From Cordylochernes scorpioides (Eukaryota; Arthropoda; Arachnida; Pseudoscorpiones; Chernetidae), in contig CP092880.1 in NCBI GenBank assembly GCA_030710605.1, forward strand, positions 13,930,454 to 13,994,453: DNA of 64,000 nt, read 5' to 3'. The notes beneath the pieces were generated by a model. The model did no database searches and was not told the DNA's origin. It saw only the letters and a program-made list of their open reading frames with translations. Every line of letters begins with the position of its first letter. Position 1 is the stretch's first letter. Both the position numbers and the translations under genes were made by a program. This document shows, one piece after another, positions 51,603 to 61,080 of this stretch.

Positions 51603-51690
51603 TGTCAAATTATATTGACAAGCAATTTTACGCTTCTCAGTAGGTGAATGTTGCTTTCATTTGTTAAGTGAACCGATCTCTTCGCCATAC
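51603..51690 (+). mobile_element. Family T LTR, 5' fragment
   Basis: TGTCAAATTATATTGACAAG to GAACCGATCTC, then the match stops. Confidence 0.65.
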
Positions 51691-51699
51691 TTATGGGTT

Positions 51700-51965
51700 T
51701 CCTTGCCTTAAGATGGAAGCTGATATCGAAGAGCCAGACCTGCAGATCCATGAGCACATCGCAGGAAGCGAACACCTCCCTGGATAAAGGTCGAACGGCT
51801 CGATAACTCCAGTATCTGTGGGTCAATGATCCATCGTCACAGGTGGCATGTCTCGAGACAGGACGGTCGTCATGGGTCACCCGACATTTACGACATAGGG
51901 TAGAACATGAGATTTTCACAGATAATGAAATATAATCATTGGTTACCATTTGAATTAGCATAAAT
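51700..51965 (-). pseudogene. LINE ORF2 C-terminal end, copy 3
   Basis: The minus frame reads CRKCRVTHDDRPVSRHATCD, DGSLTHRYWSYRAVRP and VLMDLQVWLFDISFH, in the same order as at 37.0-37.3 kb. The cysteine after HRYW is Tyr here. Confidence 0.65.
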
Positions 51966-52152
51966 ATTATACAAGATCATAGTACTCTGGCCCGCAAAAT
52001 TAAAGGAAAAACATATTTTTTTCATTTATCTCAAATTTTATTGAACATTCATCAATGAAATTTTATAAACAAATCTCTTATTCCATTATTGATCAAAATA
52101 CCCGAAATCGAAGAAATATAAAACGCATTTTATGCAAATTAGCCGGTCAAGC

Positions 52153-52616
52153 TGACAAAAGTTAATACTTTTGCGGGTTAACGCACAAAAATGGAATAAG
52201 CTAGGGCCTAAATTAAATGTATCTTAATACACAGAAAAGCGTACACTCAAGAGCACAACACTAACAACAAAAAGGGGATAAAAACAACTCACGATTTGTT
52301 AAATAAAATAAAACAGTACTTAGCTTTATTGTATCGTTGGCAGGGATCGGACTCGGGTGACACAGGGATGCGAAGAGAACAGCCAGACACGGAAAAAACC
52401 ACGTAGAAAAACACTTTTCGTGTCTCCCCACCGATTCTCCACGTTCTCGGCCCCCTTTCGCATTCCCTTAGTCCCCTCTTATATACAGACATGGCCACAT
52501 TCGTCCAATGAGAAAGCGTGAGAGATTGGTTCACCAACAAACGAAGACAACATTCTTCCCTCTAAAACCTGATAAGAAAAAAAAAAACTGAAAATGTTTG
52601 TCAATATAATTTGACA
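52153..52616 (-). mobile_element. Solo LTR, family T, inside the Tc1-like element
   Basis: 464 bp between AAGC and AAGC (52149-52152, 52617-52620). The intact Tc1 sequence without the LTR is seen in the other half near 53493, which proves the insertion and its duplication. Confidence 0.92.
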
Positions 52617-52700
52617 AAGCAATGATCTTCTTGCAGTCAGTGCATAAATATCTTGGATATTGTTGTTAATATGGGATGTGATCGCCTTTAACTAATAGAC

Positions 52701-53130
52701 AGGCTTTACATCGGCGACCCATACTAAGAATTAGGGAGTTTATCAGCCCCTGTGGAATCAACGCCCACTCTTATGTTAAGGCTGTTTCTAGCTCATGAGT
52801 GTTTCTAGGAGGGGGTTGGAGGGATGAGATCCGCCGTCCTAGGTTGTCCCATACATGCTCAATGGGGTTTAGGTCTGGGGACCGAGCTGGCCAATTCATC
52901 CGAGCAATTGCATGGTTTTGGAGAAAAGTGTCGACCACACCAGCCCTATGTGGACGGGCATTATCATCCATTAGAAAAAGTGTTCTTCCATTTCCAATGC
53001 TTGAGGCATTACATGCTGCCAAGATCTCGTCCCGATATCTCTGTCCAGTCAGGGTTCCTTGTCAAAAATATGGAGTGCTGTGCGACCGCCCAAGAAGATT
53101 CCAGCCCAGACCATAAAACCTTGGCTTCTT
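52701..53130 (-). pseudogene. Tc1-like transposase, C-terminal half
   Basis: The minus strand reads FMVWAGIFLGGRTALHIFDK, then FLMDDNARPHRAGVVDTFLQ and SPDLNPIEHVWDNLGRRI. These are the second Asp (MDDNARPH) and the final Glu (NPIEHVWD) of a D,D34E Tc1 transposase. One stop lies near 53064. The N-terminal half is missing. Confidence 0.85.
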
Positions 53131-53400
53131 CTAATGGATGATAATGCACATCCACATAGGGCTGGTGTGGTCGACACTTTTCTCCAAAACCATGTAATTT
53201 CTCGGATGGATTGGCCAGCTCGATCTCCAGACCTAAATCCCATTGAGCATGTATGGGACAATCTAGGATGGCGAATCTCATCCCTCCAACCCCCTCCTAG
53301 AAACACTCATGAGCTAGAAACAGCCTTAACACACAAGAGTGGGCGTTGAATCCACAGGAGCTGATAAACTTCTTAATTCTTAGTATGGGTCGCCGATGCC
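53126..53400 (+). pseudogene. Inverted second copy of the Tc1-like transposase end
   Basis: LLMDDNAHPHRAGVVDTFLQ, then SPDLNPIEHVWDNLGWRI, in the opposite direction to 52701-53130. Confidence 0.85.
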
Positions 53401-53659
53401 TGTCTATCATTTAAAGGCGATCACACCCCATATCAACAACAATATCCAAGATAGTTATGCGCTGACTGCAAGAGGATCATTGCTTGACCGGCTAATTTTC
53501 ATAAACTACGTGTTAGATTTCTTTGGTTTCGGGTATTTTAATCAATAATGGAATAATAAATTTGCATATACAATTTCATTGATAAATATTCAATAAAATT
53601 TGAGATAAATGGGGAAAATATATTGGTCCTTTAATTTTGCGGGCCAGTATATAAGGTCG

Positions 53660-53850
53660 TACCAAAAGTTCATTTTTTTCTTATTACTTGGCAAATAATA
53701 TTATAACGGTGAATACATAATAATACATAATACAATTACTTTATACATAATACAAATACATTATACATAACGGCGAATAATATTATGGCGAATATTATTG
53801 GTATTTCAATTTTTTTGCAAGTGTTTACGAACTTTTGGGTCAACCTTGTA
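53660..53850. mobile_element. Mariner-type MITE
   Basis: AAGGTCGTACCAAAAGTTC at the left and GAACTTTTGGGTCAACCTTG at the right are inverted ends; the inside is AT-rich with TAATACATAATAC repeats. Confidence 0.6.
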
Positions 53851-54394
53851 TTAATGTTTATAGAGAGTTACAACAGCTTGTATTAAGTATTGACACATGT
53901 TTATATCAGGAAATAACAACAATAAAGATCATACCATTAACCTAATAACTACGTTTTATTATTATTGCAGAAGACAGCGAATAAAAAAAAAGACAAAGAA
54001 ATGTCGAGTTTACTCAACAAAAGACTTTAATTATCGGAAACACTAAATTCTGATAAATCTATTTAACCGTTTTATAAGAAACAATGATCGTTTGATAATA
54101 AAAAAGCAGTTTATGACCCAGTAAAAAACAATCACAAGAATTTCACTCTATAAAAATAAAATGCCACTGCACTTTATGTTCATTTAATGACCATCATTAA
54201 GCGTTATCAAGATAGGCTTGCTCATCGTCGATAAGAAATTTTTCTTTCTTTCTTTTCCATGAAAGATCACTATGATAAAAATACAATTCAGGTCATATAA
54301 AAAAGAAAAAAAAAAGAAGAATATTACTATATATTTTCAATTAATTAACTTTATTAACATCCTATAACGCGATATCCTAAACTCAGGGATATTT
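53851..54394. other. No gene seen
   Basis: AT-rich. Confidence 0.35.
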
Positions 54395-54620
54395 GCGTCA
54401 ATACATTTGGTGGTGGTGGTGTCTTGTCCAATTCGTCTATTTCTGATTTTGTTGCTCCATGGAAAGGGGGGTACCATTGCCCCGTTAGTCAGCCACATTT
54501 CAAATTTCCCTGTTCACGGTTACCGTAGCGGCTCGGGGCTCACGACACCGTACTACAGGGCAGTCCCTTACTTGTGCTGCTTCTCCCGCCCTCCACGTAG
54601 AGGAGGAGTTAGACTTCTGA
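54395..54620 (+). repeat. Uninterrupted copy of the repeat that hosts copia at 1.36 kb
   Basis: TGGTGGTGGTGGTGTCTTGTCCAATT runs straight into the stretch that begins near 6050 in the other copy, so it shows the empty site. The 169-codon frame through it has no known domain. Confidence 0.7.
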
Positions 54621-54803
54621 GCAGGTTCAATTCATTTCTTTACATCATAACAAATTGGCTATATACAAGCTTATACAATTCAATTATTTTACATAATTAT
54701 CTAAAAAAATTGGTTAAGGAGAAAAAATACGAACATACAAAAGCAATTTTCCTAAAATTTCCTTCCCTCTCTTTCCCAGTTCAAAAGATAGTTGTATATA
54801 TAT

Positions 54804-55110
54804 TGTTGCACCTGAGGTTACCGTTTGGTAGACTCTTCAGTCTTGATTCTCTCCTCAGACATGTCTTGTATCTTTCCAGAACGTGTTTCAACCATCCTAC
54901 AACGTCAGATAAGTGAAAATTGAGATAATTCTACTTTAAGTAGCCTCAAGAATAATTTATTTCTACAATAAAGGTATTTACCAGTTTTCCAGATCAATAT
55001 AAATACAACCGAGATATATCTACAAACTATTTACAAATCAAATTCTGACTTAGCATCAGGATGATGACGTGGCATTTAATTTGCAGAGTATGCCACCACA
55101 GAGTATTTAT
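54804..55110 (-). mobile_element. LTR piece of the 12.1-kb gypsy family
   Basis: On the minus strand it has AATAAATTATTCTTGAGGCT, then GTAGGATGGTTGAAACACG, and ends GTGCAACA at 54804. The far end is uncertain. Confidence 0.6.
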
Positions 55111-55685
55111 TCTGTGACAATCAACAAAATTGATTAAAAATTTTTACAAGTTATTTTCTCATCTACGAGTTTATATAGCTGTCCGATTCCACCAATTACT
55201 ACTATATTTTATAGAGAAAAAAAAAATCTGAGAAATAAAAAAGTCGTTTTTATCTGAACTAAATGTAGAAAAGGGTAAAAAGGAAGAGATGATTCTAAAT
55301 TGAAATTTTTGAAGAAGAATAAAAAAAAGCGGTAATCCTTGGAAGGGAAAACGCCTGAATGGTAATAAGAAAGATGGTAATCGATTTTGGTTGCCATGGA
55401 GACAGCTTACAATTAAGGCGTAGCATCAAATTTACCCTCCAGGCTCCATTATTACCTACTGGCAGGTACTCTCCAATTTAACCTTCCTGGATTGTTTTAT
55501 TTGGAAGCCTTCGTCGTGTCTTTTCTTACTGGAATTGAAGAACATTCTTATATCCTGGTATTTTGGATGTGGTAAGATGCTATCTATATACCGAAGGAGG
55601 CATTCTTCTCTTGAAAATTGCATGAAAACAATGCATCAATGGTTCATCAGCTCAGCATAGAACGTAATGGTGCATATGAGGATTT

Positions 55686-55717
<32 letters not shown>

Positions 55718-55929
55718 CATTTGTCTTTGAGTCAAAAGGCGATCCATCAAATAAGCTTATATAAAAAGACGTACCTTTTTTTCTCAAAATATTTCCAGAG
55801 ATTGCTCCCTCTTTATCAATTTATTGCACAGTAAACTTCTCTCTAAATATCTTTAGAAAAAAATTGTTTTTTTTTACACGTACGCCCTTTTTTTATATAC
55901 ACATATGTCTTTTTTTTTAAGTAAATAGA
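55111..55929. other. No gene seen
   Basis: AT-rich; C and A runs at 55687-55708. Confidence 0.35.
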
Positions 55930-56075
55930 GGCAATGTTCACACTTGGTTATTTCGAATGCCTTCAATAAAGGTTACTGTGTATCAAATATCTTTCAGAAT
56001 TAATGTCTGAATCCTAATATACATGCTAAAAGGTACAGCTTCCTTAAGTTTTGTACATGAGAGTATATTAATATC
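55930..56075. repeat. Copy of the AATAAAGGTCACTG repeat with one inverse 76-bp unit
   Basis: TTCACACTTGGTTATTTCGA, then TTCAATAAAGGTTACTGTGT, then the inverse of ATGTATAT...TACACTCATG. Confidence 0.6.
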
Positions 56076-56520
56076 CCGATTATTCCCATAAATATACAAA
56101 ATATTCAAAATGTGTTCAAATTATTTTCTCACATGTGATATACATGTTTATTATTCTACTTTATAAAGAAGATTCCCGGAAACTTCGTAATAAGAAATTA
56201 GCTTCGATATGTATTATTGTATATATTAGTCGCGCAAAGACGCCTTCGCACTTTTGTAAAATTAATCTTTCTAATTTTTGATTAAAAAAAAACTAACTTT
56301 TATAAACCTATTACTTTGTTTCGTATCGAATTCTGCGTCATAAACGCTGCTAACTATGCGTATTTTTATTTTAAATATCTTTAAATGTCTACTTTTTTGT
56401 GTTTGGAAAGCCTCATTTACGTGAAGCTTTACTTTTATCTCCAACCTAAAAAAAAAAAAGTGTAACAGAAGCTCATTAAATGCTTTATAGCGCCTATGGA
56501 AACAATGCTCCTTCATTAAG
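56076..56520. other. No gene seen
   Basis: AT-rich. Confidence 0.35.
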
Positions 56521-57320
56521 AACCTGTCGAGAATGGTTTAAATGATTCAAATCTAGAGATTTTGATGTCAGCAACAAGAGAAATGGAGAGCTTGCAAAAA
56601 GTTCTATAATGAGGAACTGTAAACCTTATTGGATGAAGATGATGACCAAATACAAGAACAGCAAGTCTCTTCTCTCAACGTCACTCGACAGGCTGTTTCA
56701 CTTCGTTTGCATGCTATAGGAAAGATACAGAAAGAAGAAAAATAGTTGCTTCACGAATTGTGTGAAAATAACAAAGAAAATCGAAGAACGATATATCTAA
56801 AATCCTGCTGGAAAGGTTTAAAAAAAGTCTCTTTTTTTTTCAATGTATTGTGATTGAGTGTGTTTTGACAATCCGAAGTGAAAGAAATTATGAATAAGCC
56901 TATGATAGCCGAAATCTTTGACAGTCAAACCCAATATCATCAGCAAGAAGGTTCTTCTGTGCATCTGGTGGGATCAGCACGGCATACTTTACTACGAACT
57001 CCTGCAGCCAGGCGTCACTGCTCGTCGCTATAAACAACAATTAACGCAATTACACCAAGAAATCGAAGTGAAACGGTCAGAATGGGTGCAACGACATGGA
57101 TAGCTTCATGACAACGCAAGGCCACGTGTCGCACAATCGGTAAAAGACATCCTAAAAGACTTCAAATGGGAAGTTTCCCCCGCCCTATTTCCCAGACATC
57201 GCTCCATCGGATTATCACCTCTTCCGGTCAATGGCACATGATCTGGCTGACTAGCGCTTCCAGAATCGCGAATGGATTGAATTGATCCCCAGGAGGAGTT
57301 GATTTTGAAAATGGAAGAGG
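56521..57320 (+). pseudogene. Mariner transposase relic, nearly full length
   Basis: Broken frames give, in order, RTCREWFKSFKSRDFDVSNK (DNA-binding part), LLDEDDDQIQEQQVSSLNVT with RQAVSLRLHAIGKIQKE, then VLLCIWWDQHGILYYELLQP with YKQQLTQLHQEIEVKRSEW, then LHDNARPRVAQSVKDILKDF. This is the irritans-like mariner (D,D34D) order. The first catalytic Asp region (TGDEKW) is lost, the second is kept in HDNARP, and the third (SPDIAPSD) is garbled. Many stops; dead. Confidence 0.82.
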
Positions 57321-57539
57321 TCTAGGGCAACGACGTGCCACGTCAGTCAACGACGTCTTACACCTCTTGTCTTCAGGAACGGCGAGGTCATGACAACTGT
57401 CCCGGACATGGCAACGACGTACCATGTCTCTCAGGGGAAACCTAGGGATGGAGCAACGTTGATCTAGGTGGAATGGTGCTATCAGATCCTCTGACGATAC
57501 CAGTTGAACAACGAAGAACAACATAAAAGAGCCTGAGAG
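57321..57539. other. Unidentified, GC-richer flank
   Basis: A repeated ACGACGT phrase (57330-57420) and a 105-codon minus-strand frame without known motifs. Confidence 0.3.
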
Positions 57540-57982
57540 TGACAAAAGTTACTATTAGGGTTATCACACATAAATCAATAAACTAGGGTTTACATTAAGA
57601 GTAACTTAAACACAGAAAAAGGTACACTCAAGAGTACAACACTAACAACAAAAAGGAGATAAAAACAACTCACGATTTGTTAAATAGAATAAAACAGTTA
57701 TTGTAGCGTTGGCAGGGATCGGATTCGGGTGACACCGGGATGCGAAGAGAACAGCCAGACACGGAAAGACCACGTAGAAAAACACTTTAAGTGTCTCCAC
57801 ACAAATTTTCCACGCTCTGGGCCCCCTCGCATTCCCTTAGTCCCCTCTTATATACAGACATGGCCACATTCGTCCAATGAGAAGGCGTGAGAGATTGGTT
57901 CACTAACAAACGAGGACAACATTCTGCCCACTAAAAACTGATCAGAAAAAAAACTGAGAATGTTTGTTAATATAATTTGACA
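57540..57982 (-). mobile_element. Solo LTR, family T
   Basis: TGACAAAAGTTACTATTAGG to ATATAATTTGACA; the flanks AGAG and ACAG differ by one base. Confidence 0.82.
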
Positions 57983-59102
57983 ACAGAAGTGGACAGAACC
58001 TGGCCGAGAGGACGAGTTCCCAGTGGCTGGAGGTTGGTAACGTTGGTTGGAGGACAGGGTTCGAGGAATCATTCATCTCGGCATTCCTGGAAAACACAGC
58101 GGACATAACTTTAAGTAAGTTAGCTAATATACGGGACTTCTCGGCCTTCACCACTCGTTCCTAACTGGGCTGGTGGTTTCTTGTGACAAAGTGCAGGTTA
58201 AACCACGTTAGTAAATAGAACATATGGTCGACAAATAAACTTAAATGTAGTTTGTGTCGTTACTTTATCTGAGGCACCAGAGCAACGTACATACAGAGAG
58301 ACAGGAATGTCTTCCTTCCCAGAACTAAATCAACAAAATAAATAACCGCTTTCAATATTTCCCATCGAAATTGAGTATGCAAACTTTTTAAGAAACAGAA
58401 TATTAGGCCTATTGTCAGAGTTTAAAAATATAGACTTCAAATATATCTTCCTATTTATAATTTTCATCTTTAACAAATCCAAAACTTTATCAAATCAAAA
58501 ACTTTTTGACCTCACTAATATATATTAAACTTCGATATTCATTCAATTAAATTCATTGTTGGAAATATTGATTACATGTTCATGAAGAGCATTTGTCATG
58601 GCATGAATTTGTTTATAATTTTAGAGCGGCATATCTCATCCTTTATGTGACAAAGACAATCAAACACAAAGACTTCCAACCTCTACATTTCAATCTGGTA
58701 GAAGTTGCTGAATGTCTTGGATTCCTGAATGTTTTTGGGAACTTCTCGCCACAAAGGAGTTGATTCACAATTCTTTCAGGGGGCCATTGGACATTAATAG
58801 CTTAATCATCATCACTGGAAACGTCATTATCATTTATATAGTTGACTGTTGATCATGGTCAAGATTCTGTTTGCGTTTCCTCTTGGAATTGTATAGCTTC
58901 CAGAAGCTAGTATTGAACATCTTAGCACACAAAGAAGGTCTCAGCTTCAAATACATTTCTTTCAAAGGCTGACATAGAAGAAAGGATGGTAGTTTGAAGA
59001 AAGATACTGGTCAATAATTAATTAGGTCTGAGATTTCTCCATGGCCACAACAAACGACGCTATAACACCATCCCAACTCTGGACATTTGACAAACACATC
59101 GA
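57983..59102. other. No gene supported
   Basis: Moderate composition at 58600-59000 hints at an old coding sequence (minus strand, many stops), but I could not identify a family. Confidence 0.3.
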
Positions 59103-59320
59103 CATAAGGCAGGTGTCGGTAAACTGTAGCTCGCGAGGCACAAGCGGCTCTTTGGATGTAAAACTCTTTACATAGTTCCATACGTAAATATTATTTATGC
59201 GAGAATATACTATTCATTGTTGACAATAAGAATCTTTTGTGAGCTCTTTAAAAACTTTGAAATTTTTTTAATTGTAATTTTTGACTTTTCCGACTCAAAA
59301 TATTGCCGAACCCTGAGACA
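59103..59320. mobile_element. hAT-type MITE
   Basis: TGTCGGTAAACTGTAGCTCGCGAGG to ATTGCCGAACCCTGA. Confidence 0.65.
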
Positions 59321-59486
59321 TAGGGTGATACATTTTCAAAAGGAGAATGTTCTACTACATTTACAATGTGAAATAGAACACTAGCTATGTTAAACAATCT
59401 AAAAATATTTATATAAAACTCGAAGGTTATGAAATTCCAGCTCTTACACTTATATCATAAATAGATATCCTATTAATTATTGGGTA

Positions 59487-59665
59487 AAAACGCGCCATAT
59501 ATATGTAAGAAAGGACGCAAGTTTCTTTTAAACATAAAACAAAATTTTATTGTCCTTGGCGAAACCGCTGGGAGAGTTCACCGTGAGTCAATCCCTCCCA
59601 ATATATATTTCATCGAATTAAGGACAGTAGAAAAGTTTCAAAAAGAAACTTGCATGCTTAAATGT
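59487..59665. repeat. Shortened copy of the hammerhead-bearing repeat
   Basis: The plus strand has GGCGAAACCGCTGGGAGAG and TTCACCGTGAGTCAAT, then the outer helix strand CCCTCCCA. The CUGAUGA is reduced to GTGAG. The outer repeats on both sides are inverted (TTTCTTTTAAACATAAAAC and the inverse). Confidence 0.6.
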
Positions 59666-59787
59666 CATATTATTGACAGATATTTCGACCTTTGTCATTG
59701 TGCTATCCTGTCAGGTATTGAAAACTAGAAGAATGATCCAAGTAATACCTTGATCTTCCCCAAATCGATTTTATCTTACTGTATATT

Positions 59788-60006
59788 GTAGGCGCCATCC
59801 CGACCAGAGAGCCACAGATAAACAGATTATAAACGCACAGAATATAGAATCCGAGCTCCCCAGTAGAAGGAATACCCGGAAGACGACGGTACTCTCTGTT
59901 ATATGTGTTGTTCACTATTATGATTTTGTTCTAATAAACACTACTAAATTATTTTATTGGATCCTCTCTTTCTTTTTCCCAGTAAGAAACGCCTACGGAA
60001 GCCAAC
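59788..60006 (+). repeat. 5' LTR of the right-edge gypsy element
   Basis: TGTAGGCGCCATCCC to GAAGCCAACA, with AATAAA at about 59932. AAATTCAGAAGTGGGATAG follows, a primer-site-like sequence. The 3' LTR is beyond the window, so the ends are inferred. Confidence 0.6.
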
Positions 60007-60201
60007 AGAAATTCAGAAGTGGGATAGTCCTGAAGAAAATTGAAGATTCACTGGAATAATTTGGAAACGAGAAGGACGTGGCGCGGTGACCGATCAACGT
60101 AAGAGGAGTTGCATGGTATGTACGAAATTTAATTACCTATTCCTAAAAGTATTATTACAAGTCACCTCGGTAAAATATTATTGCAAAATCATCTCGATAA
60201 G

Positions 60202-60660
60202 AAAGTATTTTAAAGTAAAGTGAAGTATTTTAAAGAAAGTATTTTAAAGTAAAGTGAAGTATTTTAAAGAAAGTATTTTAAAGTAAAGTGAAGTATTTTA
60301 AAGAAAGTATTTTAAAGTAAAGTGAAGTATTTTAAAGAAAGTATTTTAAAGTAAAGTGAAGTATTTTAAAGAAAGTATTTTAAAGTAAAGTGAAGTATTT
60401 TAAAGAAAGTATTTTAAAGTAAAGTGAAGTATTTTAAAGAAAGTATTTTAAAGTAAAGTGAAGTATTTTAAAGAAAGTATTTTAAAGTAAAGTGAAGTAT
60501 TTTAAAGAAAGTATTTTAAAGTAAAGTGAAGTATTTTAAAGAAAGTATTTTAAAGTAAAGTGAAGTATTTTAAAGAAAGTATTTTAAAGTAAAGTACAGT
60601 ATTCTAAAGAAAGTATTTTAAAGTAAAGTAAAGTATTCTAAAGAAAGTATTTTTAAAGTA
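60202..60660 (+). repeat. 34-bp tandem repeat in the gypsy leader, about 13 units
   Basis: The unit is GTGAAGTATTTTAAAGAAAG then TATTTTAAAGTAAA. The middle units are identical; the last two vary (CAGTATTC). It lies between the LTR and gag, so it would be in the transcript's leader. Confidence 0.92.
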
Positions 60661-60854
60661 AATTGAAGAAACAAATAAAAAGTATTATCGCAAAGTATCG
60701 CGGTAAAAAGAAAAAAAAAAGTATTGTCTCAAAATTACCAAAGAAAAGTTGATTTCGTTTAAAGAAATAATTGAAACAGTACGTATCTGGTTTAGTCAGT
60801 TTTATTTGTTTATTTTTAAAATTTTTGCCTTGTTTATTTTTCCTTTTGAAAAAC

Positions 60855-61078
60855 ATGACTTATTTAGCGAAAGTAAGGAAATGCGATTTGAGCAAGTTGG
60901 CGTATGAACTCGGCGAGGTAGTACCGCCAGAGAGCAGGATCGTCGACTTAAAACACCTTATTTTGAATAGCCAATCCTACGAAGAAGAATTCGCAAAACA
61001 ACTGTTGGAGACTCTGATCAAGGATCGGGAACGAATCGAGGAGCGGGAACGAATCGAGGATCGGAAACGAATCGAGCG
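60855..61078 (+). CDS. Gypsy Gag, N-terminal part
   Basis: It starts at ATG 60855 (MTYLAKVRKCDLSKLAYELG); the frame is open further upstream, but only through leader sequence. It ends in a charged helix made of a repeated RERIE/RKRIE phrase (61018-61075). Just after this the frame is lost, and Gag goes on in the frame that starts at 61081. The break falls in the repeated phrase, so replication slippage is the likely cause; four extra bases would explain it. Confidence 0.7.
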
Positions 61079-61080
61079 AG

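Larger units (their letters stand above)
51985..53647. mobile_element. Tc1-like element rearranged into a palindrome
   Basis: Outer ends CTGGCCCGCAAAATTAAAGG (inverted at the right, 53628-53647) lie next to TA. Both halves carry long inverted repeats: 51985-52152 with 52617-52965 on the left, 53128-53647 on the right. A family T solo LTR is inserted in the left half. Confidence 0.8.

Noticed and set aside
58600..59000. Possible hAT transposase or host exon on the minus strand
   Set aside because: Frames are full of stops and no motif of a known family could be named.
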